DNA of 64,000 nucleotides from Yeguia hominis (lineage in GTDB: Bacteria > Bacillota > Clostridia > Oscillospirales > Acutalibacteraceae): contig NZ_JACRSN010000019.1 of NCBI RefSeq assembly GCF_014384705.1, positions 6,271 through 70,270 on the forward strand, read 5' to 3'. Every line of letters begins with the position of its first letter. The stretch's first letter is position 1. The translations under genes and the position numbers were made by a program. Below are positions 50,764-60,642 of the stretch, piece after piece. The notes beneath the pieces were generated by a model that saw only the letters and a program-made list of their open reading frames with translations, made no database searches and had not been told where the DNA came from.

Positions 50764-52126
50764 TATGAAAAACCTCTACCGACGTAAAGCGCATAAATTC
50801 ACCCTGCCAATGCAGCGGAACGGTTGTCGTTTCGCCATGACGGTTCTTCGCGACAATGCACTCCGAACTGTTTTTATCCGCGTTTTCATCCGGTGCGCCT
50901 TCATTGCTATAATAATCGTCACGATACAAAAACAGTACGATATCGGCATCCTGCTCAATCGAACCGGAATCACGCAGATCAGAAAGAACCGGCCGGTGAT
51001 CTGTCCGCTTTTCGCTTGCACGCGCAAGCTGTGAGAGCACCACAACCGGCACATTAAGTTCTTTTGCCATAATTTTCAAATTTCGGGTAATCATCGAGAT
51101 TTCCTGCACGCGGTTGTCAATTTTCCCGTTTCCGCCCATCAGCTGCAGATAATCGATGATGATCAAATCGACATTCTTCAGACGCCGAACCTTTGCCTTG
51201 ATCTCATTGACCGAAACCTGCGGGTTATCATCGAGATAGAGTTCGCCTTTAGAGAGAATATCTCCGGCTTCAATCAGGCGCGCCCATTCGCTTTCGGTAA
51301 GCTCTCCGGTACGCAGTTTTGTGCCTTCGACCAGTGCTTCCGACGCCAAAAGACGCGAAGAAAGCTGTTCTTTACTCATTTCCAGTGAAAACACTGCAAC
51401 CCGTCTCAGAGACTGCACCGCAACATGCCGGGCAATATTCAGCGCAAAACTCGTTTTTCCCATACCGGGACGCGCAGCCAAGATAATCAGGTCCGACCGG
51501 TTCAGGCCGGTAATCACGGAATCCAGCGTGCTGATTCCGGTGGAAATAGCCCGGTAAGCAGCGCCCTCGTCCGAGTTGAGCATATCCAAACGGTCAAACG
51601 TATCGATCAAAACTTCTTTGAGATGCTGCAGCCCCTGCATATTTTTGCCGCTGCGAATGTCAAAAATGCGCTGCTCCGCAGAATCCAGCAGCATTTCAGA
51701 GCTGGTGCCGCCGTCAGAAGCGTCCTCTAGAATATCCCGTGCAGCCACAATCAGAGTCCGGACATCGTACTTGTCACGGACGATTCTGGCGTATGTTTCC
51801 ACATTGGTGATCGAGGGAACCAGCTGTGCAAGCTGCATCAAATAAAGCCGGCCGTTCGCTTCATCAAACGACCGGTCTTCTTTGAGCTTTTCCAGCACGG
51901 TAACGAAGTCCACCGGTTTGCCCTGGGTGAACATATCGAGCATGACATCGTAAATTTTCCCGTTATTCACCTGGTAAAAATAGTCCGGCCTCGGAAGGAT
52001 CTCCGCAACGCGATCCAGGCAGGACGAATCCAGCAGGATTGCCCCCAGAACAGATTGCTCCGCTTCTGGGCTAAAAGGCATCACCCCGCCGGACGATTCC
52101 GTTTTTAAAATCGGTTCCCCACTCAA
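50756..52126 (-). CDS. dnaB: replicative DNA helicase
   Basis: TTG at 52126 sits eight bases behind AAGGAG, giving 456 residues; GTG at 52135 is an alternative. The N-terminal domain starts PFSPEAEQSVLGAILL, and the RecA-like motor has Walker A AARPGMGKTSFAL and Walker B LIIIDYLQLM. The ring helicase unwinds DNA at the replication fork. It follows rplI directly, as in Bacillus (rplI-dnaC). Confidence 0.96.
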   Translation of the reverse strand: MSGEPILKTESSGGVMPFSPEAEQSVLGAILLDSSCLDRVAEILPRPDYFYQVNNGKIYDVMLDMFTQGKPVDFVTVLEKLKEDRSFDEANGRLYLMQLAQLVPSITNVETYARIVRDKYDVRTLIVAARDILEDASDGGTSSEMLLDSAEQRIFDIRSGKNMQGLQHLKEVLIDTFDRLDMLNSDEGAAYRAISTGISTLDSVITGLNRSDLIILAARPGMGKTSFALNIARHVAVQSLRRVAVFSLEMSKEQLSSRLLASEALVEGTKLRTGELTESEWARLIEAGDILSKGELYLDDNPQVSVNEIKAKVRRLKNVDLIIIDYLQLMGGNGKIDNRVQEISMITRNLKIMAKELNVPVVVLSQLARASEKRTDHRPVLSDLRDSGSIEQDADIVLFLYRDDYYSNEGAPDENADKNSSECIVAKNRHGETTTVPLHWQGEFMRFTSVEVFHNA

Positions 52127-52138
52127 GAAAGGCACTCC

Positions 52139-52588
52139 TTATTCCTGTTCTCCCACTACGACAAACATCTTTGCAGTGATGCCGCTGAGCAATTTAATGG
52201 TAAAGGAAAATGTTCCAAACGCTTTGATATCGGTTTCGAGCTCGATTTTCCGCTTATCGACATCCACCTTATACTGTTTTTTGATTTCTTCCGAAATTTC
52301 TTTCGCCGTTACCGAACCAAACAGTTTGCCGTTCTGTCCGGCCTTTGCGTACACTTTTACGCTCTTTCCGTCAACTGTCTTGGCAACTGCCTCGGCCGCT
52401 TCTTTTTCGACGCGCGCCTTATAGGCCTTTGCTTCCTCAGCGTTTTTCAGTTCGTTCATCGCCTGTGCGTCTGCAATCTTGGCAAGCTTTCTCGGGATCA
52501 GGAAATTCCTTGCATATCCGTCGGAAACATTTACAAGTTCCCCCTTCTTTCCGTTGCCCTTTACATCCGCTAACAATACTACTTTCAT
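52139..52588 (-). CDS. rplI: 50S ribosomal protein L9
   Basis: A 149-residue protein with the L9 N-terminal domain (MKVVLLADVKGNGKKGELVN and GYARNFLIPRKLA), the long connecting helix and the C-terminal domain (GKLFGSVTAKEISEEIKKQY). GGCGGAGAAAAC precedes the ATG. gdpP upstream and dnaB downstream form a common Firmicutes cluster. Confidence 0.97.
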   Translation of the reverse strand: MKVVLLADVKGNGKKGELVNVSDGYARNFLIPRKLAKIADAQAMNELKNAEEAKAYKARVEKEAAEAVAKTVDGKSVKVYAKAGQNGKLFGSVTAKEISEEIKKQYKVDVDKRKIELETDIKAFGTFSFTIKLLSGITAKMFVVVGEQE

Positions 52589-52771
52589 GTTTTCTCCGCC
52601 TTTCTTCGCGCGTCAGATAGCCAAACGCGCCATCTTAGATCGTATTGCACCCGTCGTTCCGGCCTACTTATTCAGAGCAGAAGCCGCTGTGCGCCGGATG
52701 CATCAAAAACAATGTTAAATAAAAATAACCCGTTCCGCAAAGCCATAACACAAAATTTCGGCTTTGGAAGC

Positions 52772-54724
52772 TCAGCCCTGCTGCTCCCGAATTGCCGCCA
52801 AAAGCTGTGCTTTTGCCTGCTCAACCGTAACGCCCTTGAGCTGCGCACCGGCCATCGAATGATGCCCGCCGCCGCCGAGACGTTCCAAAATCACCTGTAC
52901 GTTGACGTCTCCCATCGAACGGGCGGAAATGTTGGCGCCGCCGTTCTCGGAAAAAATCACGAAGGAAACCGTAACACCCTGAATATTCAGAAGCTCATCC
53001 GCAGCCTGCGCGGCAACAATACGGATATCCGGAATACTTTCCTCTGTACAGGCAACCGCACAGCCTTCGGAAATTTCCGCCTGGGAGATGATCTGCGTTT
53101 TGGCAAGATAGGTCTCAAAGGAATCGGCAAACATCCGCTTGACCTGTACTGTATCCGCACCGCGGCGGCGCAGATACGCAGCGGCCTCAAAGGTCCGCAC
53201 ACCGGTCTTGAGGACAAACCCCTTGGTGTCAAGCATAATTCCGGCAAGCAGCAGATTAGCCTCTGTCCGGGTCAGCACGCTGCTGCCGATATACTGCACA
53301 AGCTCCGCCACCATTTCAGAGGCGCTGCTTGCATACGGCTCGTGATAAAAAACCACCGCGTTTTTAATGTGCTTGACCATCATGCGGTGATGGTCGATCA
53401 CAACAATATTTCCCGCGATATCCAAAAGCTCCGGAACCTCAACAAACGTCGGCGAATGCGTATCGACAACAATCACCATCGTCTTTTTGGTCACCAGATC
53501 AAACGCGTCATCGGGAGAAAGAAAGATCGTCTCCTCCGCATAGGCCTGCTCCATGATTTCAAGCATCGGTTTTGCAAGGCTCTGGGCCTTGTTGATGACC
53601 ACATACGCGCGCTTTTGTAGGCCGCGCGTCACAGCAGCCCACATGCCGATCGCAGCGCCGAGACTGTCCAGATCCGAGTGGTTGTGCCCCATGATCAGCA
53701 CCGTGTCGCAGGCTGCAATGGTATCGGACAAGGTTGCCGCAATGACACGGGTTCGCACCTTGTCGCGCTTTTCAACTCCTTTGGAAACCCCGCCGAAAAA
53801 TTCGTAAGAGTCGCCCTTTTGTTTGATGGCGACCTGATCTCCGCCGCGGCCAAGCGCCATATCCAGAGCCTGTCTGGCCCAGCGTTCGCTTTCTTCCAGC
53901 GTTGTGGCGCCGCGCCCGATTCCGACGGAAATTGTCGCGCTGTAATTTTGCTCGTTTTTAATTTCCCGCACACGATCCAGAATATCAAAGCGTTTTTCTT
54001 TTTCATGCGCAATGTGGATTTCGTCCGTCATCATGACATACCGATTGTCACCCAGCCGACGGATAAATCCACCCATATCCCGCGCCCAGATCACCAGCAC
54101 CGCTTCCAGCGCCGAAGCAATTTTAGCATCGTCCATGCTGCTCGTGCCCATGGAAAGCTCATCGCGGTTGTCAAAGGAAATCAGCACGACAGCAGGCCGT
54201 TTTTCGCCGTATTCCCGACTGATTCGTTTGTAATATGTATCATCGACAAAGTAAAGCAGACTTCCGCCGGAAGTCCGGCAGCCGTAGAGCGTAAACTGCC
54301 GGCTGCCAATGGTGATTCCCACACCGCTTTCCGAAATTGCCTGTTTTAACGTCCGCGGATACAAAAATTTCGAGATACTGTCGCCAACGCAATCTTTTTT
54401 GAGACAAATCGATTTATAAAAGGCGTTGTTGTACCAGAGAATATCTCCGGCTTCCCCCACAATTGCCACTGGAAGCGCAAAGGAGTCAAACGCATCATAT
54501 TCCTTTGCGGTAAACACCTGCTTGGCAGACCGAATCACAGCAGAAGTCCGCGCTTTCATTCGCACCGTCAAAATGGCGATGACGACAGCGGAAAGCACTG
54601 CAGCAGCCAGCTCTGAGACACACAAAATCCGGTTTGGCCAGCTCAGTGCCGCCATTCCCAGCATGACAACCGAAAACAGGTAATACGCCGGAGAAGCCAC
54701 CCATACTCGTTTTCTCAACGGCAT
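52772..54724 (-). CDS. gdpP: cyclic-di-AMP phosphodiesterase GdpP
   Basis: A 650-residue membrane enzyme that hydrolyses c-di-AMP to pApA. Two N-terminal transmembrane helices (about 12-52) are followed by a PAS-like domain, a degenerate GGDEF domain (IGRGATTLEESERWARQALD) and the DHH/DHHA1 phosphodiesterase with MGHNHSDLDSLG, VVDTHSP, VIDHHRM and GGGGHHSMAG. It probably helps control cell-wall and potassium homeostasis. It precedes rplI. Confidence 0.95.
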   Translation of the reverse strand: MPLRKRVWVASPAYYLFSVVMLGMAALSWPNRILCVSELAAAVLSAVVIAILTVRMKARTSAVIRSAKQVFTAKEYDAFDSFALPVAIVGEAGDILWYNNAFYKSICLKKDCVGDSISKFLYPRTLKQAISESGVGITIGSRQFTLYGCRTSGGSLLYFVDDTYYKRISREYGEKRPAVVLISFDNRDELSMGTSSMDDAKIASALEAVLVIWARDMGGFIRRLGDNRYVMMTDEIHIAHEKEKRFDILDRVREIKNEQNYSATISVGIGRGATTLEESERWARQALDMALGRGGDQVAIKQKGDSYEFFGGVSKGVEKRDKVRTRVIAATLSDTIAACDTVLIMGHNHSDLDSLGAAIGMWAAVTRGLQKRAYVVINKAQSLAKPMLEIMEQAYAEETIFLSPDDAFDLVTKKTMVIVVDTHSPTFVEVPELLDIAGNIVVIDHHRMMVKHIKNAVVFYHEPYASSASEMVAELVQYIGSSVLTRTEANLLLAGIMLDTKGFVLKTGVRTFEAAAYLRRRGADTVQVKRMFADSFETYLAKTQIISQAEISEGCAVACTEESIPDIRIVAAQAADELLNIQGVTVSFVIFSENGGANISARSMGDVNVQVILERLGGGGHHSMAGAQLKGVTVEQAKAQLLAAIREQQG

Positions 54725-54814
54725 CTCACACCCTTTCTAAAAACAGAAAGTCCGATAGATGATAAAGCCACGAAAAGCCGGAACCGTCTGGCAAAAAGAC
54801 AGAAGTTTCCGATT

Positions 54815-56887
54815 TTATACGTCCATAATCACCGGAAGAATCATCGGGCTGCGGCGTGTCCGCTCATAAAGCATCCGGGAAATGCCGTCTTTGATGCTGA
54901 TTTTGAGCGTGGTATGGTCACAAATTCCCGCGTTGAGATTCTTCTCGACAATATTATACACCAAATTCTTCACTTCGTCCATCAGCGGCTCGGATTCACG
55001 GACATAGACAAACCCGCGCGAGACCACATCCGGTCCCGAAACCATCTGCGCGTTTTCGGAATCCAGCGTACAGACTACAACAATCAGGCCGTCCTCGCCT
55101 AGATGTTTGCGGTCGCGCAAAACCACGCTTCCAACGTCTCCGACACCCAGCCCGTCGACCATGACACGTCCGGCCTGCACCGGAGAAAGCGGTTTGAGGA
55201 AGTCTTCATTAATCTCAATCGCATCTCCAACATCGCCGATAAAGATGTTTTTCCGATCCATTCCCATGTGCTCTGCAAGCATCGCGTGTTTGCGCAGATG
55301 TTTTTGCTCTCCGTGCACCGGGATAAAATATTTCGGACGTACAATACCCTGCATGATTTTCAGTTCTTCCTGGCAGGCGTGTCCGGAAACATGCACTTCA
55401 TACATCGATTCGTAAACAACTTCGCACCCGCGCTTTAACAGCTCGTCGACTACAACACCAACGGTCTTTTCGTTGCCCGGAATCGGACGCGCCGAAATGA
55501 TGATGGTGTCTCCCGGGCCGACCGAAACCTTCCTGTGGTCGGCAAACGCCATCCGCGTCAGCGCGCTCATCGGTTCGCCCTGGCTGCCGGTTGTCACAAT
55601 GACAATTTCCTCTTTCGGATAGCGGTTAATCATATCGATATCGATCAGAACGCCTTCCGGAATTTCCAATTTGCCCAACTCCGCCGCAATGCCCATTACA
55701 TTGACCATGCTGCGGCCGGAAAAGGCCACCCGGCGCCCGTATTGTTTTGCACAATTGATAATCTGCTGGACACGGCTGATATTCGACGCAAATGTCGCGA
55801 TAATGATGCGGTTGTTTTTGGCGCGCAGGAAAAGGTTTTCAAAGGACGCCTTTACCGTCTGCTCTGTCTGCGTATAGCCCGGGCGCTCCGCATTTGTCGA
55901 ATCTGCAAACATCGCCAGAACCCCGCGCCGCCCCAAAAGCGCAAACCGACCCAGGTCAATCATATCGCCTTTTTCCGGCGTGCAGTCGATTTTAAAGTCG
56001 CCGGTATGCACAAGCGTTCCGGCAGGCGTGTGGATCGCAAATCCGACCGCGTCGGAAATGGAATGATTTATATGGATAAATTCCACATCAAAGCAGCCGA
56101 GCTTTACCTCTTCTCCCGGTTTGGTCTCATGCATCTCCACACGGTTTGCAAGGCCGTGTTCCCGGAGCTTCCCGCTGACAAGTCCGAGCGTCAGCGCGGT
56201 TCCGTAAATCGGGAATTTCACGCGCTTGAGCAGATATGGCAGAGAGCCGATGTGATCCTCATGCCCGTGTGTCAGGAAAATACCCTTAATTTGGCTGGCA
56301 TGCTGCTCCACAAAGGTAAAATCCGGAATGACAATGTCGATTCCGAGCATATCTTCCGTTGGAAATGTCATGCCGCAGTCAATGATAATCATATCGCCTT
56401 CGCACTCAAAGACCGTCATATTTTTTCCGATCTCGTTGAGTCCGCCGAGAAAATACACCTTGACCGAAGGCTTTTTTACCGCTTTAGCTGCTTTCGGACC
56501 GCGTGCCTTTTGCGACGCGGATCTCGCAGACTTGGCAGTATTTCGAGAAACTGCGCCTTGCGCCTGTCTCGATGCAAGCGCCGCAGTTTTGGGCTGTGCT
56601 GCTTTTTCTTTGCGCGCTGGTGCCGGTTTCTGCGCCGATTTCGGCTGTACATTCTTTTCTGCAGCAGACGGTGCACGTTTTGCCGCGTTCTTTTTCGGCT
56701 GCGCAGCTCTTCCTTTCTTCACAGGCGGCTCGATCAGACCGTAAAGCGCCATTTTTTCGCCCGATTGATCCTGAACGGCCTTTTTCGGTGCAGGCATGCG
56801 CCGACGGCCTGCTGATTTTCCCGCTTTTTGCGCTGCGGCGCCTGTTGCGGCAGCGTCTTTTTCCTTATTTTGCTTTTTTTCGTTCAC
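54815..56887 (-). CDS. rnj: ribonuclease J with long basic N-terminal extension
   Basis: GTG at 56887 behind GGAGGTTAGTTT gives 690 residues, about 135 longer than typical RNase J (near 555). The extra N-terminus (1-140) is almost wholly Ala, Lys, Pro, Arg and Gln and should be disordered. The catalytic region starts VKVYFLGGLNEIGKN, with the metallo-beta-lactamase site LTHGHEDHIG, HTGDFKID and the beta-CASP region (SGHACQEEL). It degrades RNA by 5' exo- and endonuclease action. A predicted promoter at 57382-57410 gives a 5' leader of nearly 490 bases. Confidence 0.94.
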   Translation of the reverse strand: MNEKKQNKEKDAAATGAAAQKAGKSAGRRRMPAPKKAVQDQSGEKMALYGLIEPPVKKGRAAQPKKNAAKRAPSAAEKNVQPKSAQKPAPARKEKAAQPKTAALASRQAQGAVSRNTAKSARSASQKARGPKAAKAVKKPSVKVYFLGGLNEIGKNMTVFECEGDMIIIDCGMTFPTEDMLGIDIVIPDFTFVEQHASQIKGIFLTHGHEDHIGSLPYLLKRVKFPIYGTALTLGLVSGKLREHGLANRVEMHETKPGEEVKLGCFDVEFIHINHSISDAVGFAIHTPAGTLVHTGDFKIDCTPEKGDMIDLGRFALLGRRGVLAMFADSTNAERPGYTQTEQTVKASFENLFLRAKNNRIIIATFASNISRVQQIINCAKQYGRRVAFSGRSMVNVMGIAAELGKLEIPEGVLIDIDMINRYPKEEIVIVTTGSQGEPMSALTRMAFADHRKVSVGPGDTIIISARPIPGNEKTVGVVVDELLKRGCEVVYESMYEVHVSGHACQEELKIMQGIVRPKYFIPVHGEQKHLRKHAMLAEHMGMDRKNIFIGDVGDAIEINEDFLKPLSPVQAGRVMVDGLGVGDVGSVVLRDRKHLGEDGLIVVVCTLDSENAQMVSGPDVVSRGFVYVRESEPLMDEVKNLVYNIVEKNLNAGICDHTTLKISIKDGISRMLYERTRRSPMILPVIMDV

Positions 56888-57381
56888 AAACTAACCTCCG
56901 TTTTCTTCATTCATCAAACAGTCTCACATTCCAAAACAGCCGAATCCGGCCGCAAGTTTTTCAATCTCCATACGTTTCCAAAAATAAGCGTGGTCATATC
57001 TGACGCGATCTCTTTTGGTATCAGGCGTTTTGTCGCTAATGGGCGTGCATCTTAATCTGCGATTTGAAACCATTGGCTACAAAATATCGTTATAGCGGTT
57101 CCATCCGATAACAAAATCGTCTCAGATAGAATGATACAAAAATCCCGTCCCTGCAGCGGCAAACGCGCAGAAAGAAGCAGTGTAAAACGAGCCTTTGCGG
57201 AAACAGCGTTTCCTGCAAACAGCCAAAAACCGACGGATCACCGAGCCTGCAAGAAAAGCCAGGTCTGATAGCAGATCCGCCGCATGCTCTCACCGCGGAA
57301 TGCGAATTTGATTTTCTTTTCTTTATTTCACTTAAAGGCAAAGTGCGCTTTGCCTGTCAGTTCAGCAAATATATAATATTT
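56888..57381 (-). other. long 5' leader of the RNase J gene
   Basis: No gene is visible in this 490-base stretch. If the promoter at 57382-57410 is used, all of it is transcribed as leader. GGCAAA/TTTGCC forms a hairpin near the 5' end. Short open frames here have no ribosome site. I cannot assign a riboswitch class. Confidence 0.5.
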
Positions 57382-57410
57382 AGTTTACTATATCTGCTTT
57401 CTATAGTCAA
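57382..57410 (-). promoter_or_regulatory. predicted promoter of the RNase J gene
   Basis: TTGACT (57405-57410) and TAAACT (57382-57387), spacer 17, on the minus strand within an AT-rich stretch. No closer promoter to the gene is evident. Confidence 0.5.
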
Positions 57411-57609
57411 GCGTCGCGTCTTTCTCATTTTTGGTCTGCTTTTCAAAAACTCCATAAAACACCAAGTTCGGTTTCACCGGATTGGTCATCTTTTCCTATT
57501 GTAGTCGATTTCAAAATTCCTTATGCACAATTTGCAAAATTATTATTTTCAAAAGAATGCCGGGCGTGTATAATGAATTCCGGAATGGAATAAAGGAGCG
57601 TATGTTTTT

Positions 57610-58047
57610 ATGAAAAAGGTGGAAATCTATACGGACGGCGCCTGTAAAGGAAATCCCGGCCCGGGCGGCTGGGGCGCCATTTTGCGCTATAACGGACACG
57701 AAAAGCAGATCAGCGGCGGCGCGCATGAAACGACAAACAACCGAATGGAGCTCACCGCGGTCATCGAAGCGCTGCGCATGCTCAAAGAGCCCTGTCAGGT
57801 GCTTTTGGTCAGCGACTCCAAATATGTCTGCGACGCACTCTCAAAAGGCTGGGCAGAAGGCTGGAAAAAACGCGGCTGGAAAAAGGCGGATAAGCAGCCC
57901 GCGCTCAATCCGGATCTTTGGGATCAGCTTCTGACCCTTACTGCACAGCATCAGATGCAAATTCAGTGGATCAAAGGCCATGCCGGACATCCCGAAAACG
58001 AACGCTGCGATGCGCTTGCCGTAGAAGCTGCCGAAAAAAATCGATAA
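57610..58047 (+). CDS. rnhA: ribonuclease HI
   Basis: A 145-residue enzyme that cuts RNA in RNA-DNA hybrids. The catalytic acids are Asp9 (YTDGACKGNPGPGGWG), Glu47 (NNRMELTAVIEAL), Asp69 (LVSDSKYV) and the Asp in NERCDALA near the end. The basic handle KKRGWKKADKQP and the WIKGHAGHPEN loop are complete. TATAAT at 57569-57574 with a weak -35 is the likely promoter. Confidence 0.97.
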   Translation: MKKVEIYTDGACKGNPGPGGWGAILRYNGHEKQISGGAHETTNNRMELTAVIEALRMLKEPCQVLLVSDSKYVCDALSKGWAEGWKKRGWKKADKQPALNPDLWDQLLTLTAQHQMQIQWIKGHAGHPENERCDALAVEAAEKNR

Positions 58048-58109
58048 ACCGATCGGTTTTGCATAAAAATGTAAATTTTTATGTTTTTTGCTGCGTTGCT
58101 ATTGCAATG

Positions 58110-58189
58110 TATACCTTTTTGGTGTATATTAATTTCCGAAGAGAAAACACTTCTCTGCGTTTGACATTTTTTCGTTCTGTGTTTGCAAT
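58110..58189 (+). promoter_or_regulatory. promoter of nifS-iscU with an upstream inverted repeat
   Basis: TTGACA (58161-58166) and TGCAAT (58184-58189), spacer 17, precede the nifS start by about 40 bases. Upstream at 58110-58128, TATACC-TTTTT-GG(TG)TATA forms an imperfect inverted repeat that might bind a regulator such as an Rrf2/IscR protein; this is only a guess. Confidence 0.55.
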
Positions 58190-58228
58190 GCAGGAATGAA
58201 AAATTTCAGGAAAGGCCAGGTAATAAAC

Positions 58229-59425
58229 ATGGGCAAACGAATCTATGTGGACAATGCCGCCACGACGCCTGTTTCGAAAGCGGTGTTGGATGCAATGCTC
58301 CCCTTCTATACAGAACATTACGGAAACCCCTCGAGTATTTACTCGATCGGCCGGGAAGCAAAAGAACCGCTTGAAGCGGCCCGCGCAAAGGTCGCCGCAT
58401 GTCTCGGCGCGGAACCGCGCGAGATCTATTTTACATCGGGCGGAAGCGAATCCGACAACTGGGCCATTAAAGGCGTTGCGCATATGATGGCCAAAAAAGG
58501 AAAAAGACATCTGATCACCACCAAATTTGAACACCACGCGGTTCTGCACACGATGGATGCGCTGAAAAAAGAGGGCTTTGAGGTAACGTATCTTGATGTC
58601 CACAGCGATGGACTGGTTCGTCCGGAAGAACTCGAAGCAGCCATCCGGGAGGACACCGCGCTGGTCACTGTCATGTACGCCAACAACGAAATCGGAACCA
58701 TCCAGCCCATTCCGGAAATCGGCGCAATCTGCAAAAAGCATCATGTGCTTTTCCATACGGATGCGGTACAGGCCACCGGAAACGTTCCGATCAACGTCAA
58801 AGAGCAGAACATCGACCTGCTCTCGCTCTCCGGTCACAAGCTACACGCTGCAAAAGGCGTCGGCGCTATGTACTGCCGGAAAGGCATTCTGCTGCCGAAC
58901 CTCATCGACGGCGGCGCCCAGGAACGCGGCCACCGCGCCGGAACGGAAAACGTCGCCGGCATTGTCGGCCTCGGCGTTGCGATTGAACAGGCCTGCGCCA
59001 CCATGGAAGCGCGCGCAGAACGGCTCTCAAAAATGCGTGACCGCCTAATCGACGGTCTTTTGAAAATCGACCGCAGCCACTGCAACGGCAGCCGGGAACA
59101 CCGTCTGCCCGGCAACATCAGCCTTTGCTTTGAGGGTGTCGAAGGCGAATCGCTGCTGTTGATGCTGGATCTGAAAGGCGTCTGCGCGTCCTCCGGCTCC
59201 GCCTGCACCTCCGGCTCGCTTGATCCGAGCCACGTGCTGCTTGCAATTGGTCTGCCGCATGAGGTCGCACACGGTTCGCTGCGGATTTCCCTCGGCGACC
59301 AGAACACCGAAGAGGATATCGATTATATTTTGGAAGTTCTCCCCCCCATCATTCAGCGTCTCCGCTCCATGTCCCCGCTTTGGGAACACATTCTTGCCGG
59401 AGAAGTGAAATACGAAAGATCGTGA
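58229..59425 (+). CDS. nifS: cysteine desulfurase
   Basis: ATG at 58229 follows CCAGGTAATAAAC and gives 398 residues. It takes sulfur from cysteine for Fe-S cluster assembly. The PLP lysine is in LSLSGHKLHAAKG, EHHAVLHT carries the PLP-stacking His, and the sulfur-accepting Cys is in SSGSACTSGSLDPSHVL, the short-loop class I (NifS/IscS) form. iscU follows ten bases downstream, forming a two-gene cluster-building operon. Confidence 0.96.
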   Translation: MGKRIYVDNAATTPVSKAVLDAMLPFYTEHYGNPSSIYSIGREAKEPLEAARAKVAACLGAEPREIYFTSGGSESDNWAIKGVAHMMAKKGKRHLITTKFEHHAVLHTMDALKKEGFEVTYLDVHSDGLVRPEELEAAIREDTALVTVMYANNEIGTIQPIPEIGAICKKHHVLFHTDAVQATGNVPINVKEQNIDLLSLSGHKLHAAKGVGAMYCRKGILLPNLIDGGAQERGHRAGTENVAGIVGLGVAIEQACATMEARAERLSKMRDRLIDGLLKIDRSHCNGSREHRLPGNISLCFEGVEGESLLLMLDLKGVCASSGSACTSGSLDPSHVLLAIGLPHEVAHGSLRISLGDQNTEEDIDYILEVLPPIIQRLRSMSPLWEHILAGEVKYERS

Positions 59426-59435
59426 GGTATCGGTT

Positions 59436-59867
59436 ATGGCATATAGTGAAAAAGTAATGGACCATTTTTCCAATCCGAGAAACGTCGGGGAAATCCCGGA
59501 TGCTAGCGGTGTCGGCGAAGTCGGCAACCCGAAATGCGGCGATATCATGCGGATGTACCTGAAAATTGAAAACAACATCATCACGGATGTCAAATTCAAG
59601 ACTTTCGGCTGCGGCGCTGCGATTGCGACCAGCTCCATGGCGACGGAAATGATTAAAGGCAAATCCGTCGATGAAGCGCTCAAAGTGACGAATAAAGCCG
59701 TTATGGAAGCGCTTGACGGACTTCCACCTGTGAAGGTTCACTGCTCTGTCCTTGCAGAACAGGCCATCAAAGCCGCACTGGCGGACTACTACCGCAAAAT
59801 CGGCGTCGATCCGGAGCCGATTATCGGACCGATCGGGGATTGTGAAGCCTGTTCCTGTTCGCTTTAA
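59436..59867 (+). CDS. iscU: Fe-S cluster scaffold protein (IscU/NifU N-terminal type)
   Basis: A 143-residue scaffold that receives sulfur from NifS and holds a nascent cluster. The three cysteines are Cys34 (NPKCGD), Cys59 (TFGCGAA) and Cys103 next to His102 (VHCSVLAE). The C-terminal extension DCEACSCSL adds further cysteines. It lacks the other NifU domains. GTGAGGT precedes the start. Confidence 0.96.
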   Translation: MAYSEKVMDHFSNPRNVGEIPDASGVGEVGNPKCGDIMRMYLKIENNIITDVKFKTFGCGAAIATSSMATEMIKGKSVDEALKVTNKAVMEALDGLPPVKVHCSVLAEQAIKAALADYYRKIGVDPEPIIGPIGDCEACSCSL

Positions 59868-59899
59868 GCGTTTACAACGCAAAGTTCGTACACATGTTC

Positions 59900-59938
59900 A
59901 AAAAACGGTCGGAATTTTTCGGCCGTTTTTTCTTTTTT
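59900..59938 (+). terminator. terminator of nifS-iscU
   Basis: AAAAACGGTCGG with CGGCCGTTTTT around an AT loop, followed by a long T-run. Confidence 0.9.
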
Positions 59939-60082
59939 TATGAAAACCAACAAACCCGAATTTCGTTTTGAAAAGCCTGCGCAAAAAGGATGGAAATCTC
60001 TGCAAAAGTGTGCTATCCTTAATTTAATTCCCTGCCGGATCTTTGGAAATCCGGAAATTGATACCGGAAAGGTTGTGTCAAT

Positions 60083-60628
60083 ATGCGTAAAGAATTGTTG
60101 GAAATTCCGCAGCGGATGCGCGAACTGCGGGAAATTCTTGAAATCAGCTCCTTTGAGATGGCGAACCGACTTCATATCTCGCTGGACACCTACCAGAAGT
60201 ACGAAAGCGGAGAGACCGATATTCCGATCAGCACGCTCTATGATATCGCTGGAATTCTGCAAATTGACTTTACGGAACTGATTACCGGAGAGCCGCCCCG
60301 GATGAATTCCTACTTTATCACACGCAGAGGCCGCGCGCCGGGAATTGCACGTTACGGGTATTCGTGTGTCGGGCTGACACATGGTTTTATCGGAAAGGAA
60401 ATGCAGCCTTTGCTTGTAACCCTTTCCCCGAACGATCTTCCGCAGGATCCGGTCTGCCATTCCGGACAGGAATTTAACTATGTTCTCTCCGGAAAGGTCT
60501 GCATCAGCATCAGCGGACAAGATCATATTTTATCAGAAGGCGACTGTATCTATTTTAATCCGGAACTCCCCCACGGGCAGCGGGCAGTAGACGGTCCTGC
60601 CTCTTTTTTGACGGTGATTAAAGAATAA
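60083..60628 (+). CDS. XRE-cupin transcription regulator
   Basis: A 181-residue protein with an N-terminal helix-turn-helix (8-65, FEMANRLHISLDTYQKYESG) and a C-terminal cupin (about 110-180, CHSGQEFNYVLSGKVCISIS, FNPELPHGQRA). This combination regulates neighbouring metabolic genes in response to small ligands. The acyl-CoA synthetase gene begins 14 bases downstream, so it probably controls or is co-regulated with that enzyme. GGAAAGG is the ribosome site. Confidence 0.9.
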   Translation: MRKELLEIPQRMRELREILEISSFEMANRLHISLDTYQKYESGETDIPISTLYDIAGILQIDFTELITGEPPRMNSYFITRRGRAPGIARYGYSCVGLTHGFIGKEMQPLLVTLSPNDLPQDPVCHSGQEFNYVLSGKVCISISGQDHILSEGDCIYFNPELPHGQRAVDGPASFLTVIKE

Positions 60629-60642
60629 AGGGGATGTCAGCA

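Noticed and set aside
55535..56815. A 426-codon plus-strand frame opposite RNase J
   Set aside because: Antisense shadow; the composition is unlike a protein and there is no ribosome site.
57090..57341. An 83-codon minus-strand frame in the RNase J leader
   Set aside because: No ribosome site; Cys/Arg-rich random-looking translation.
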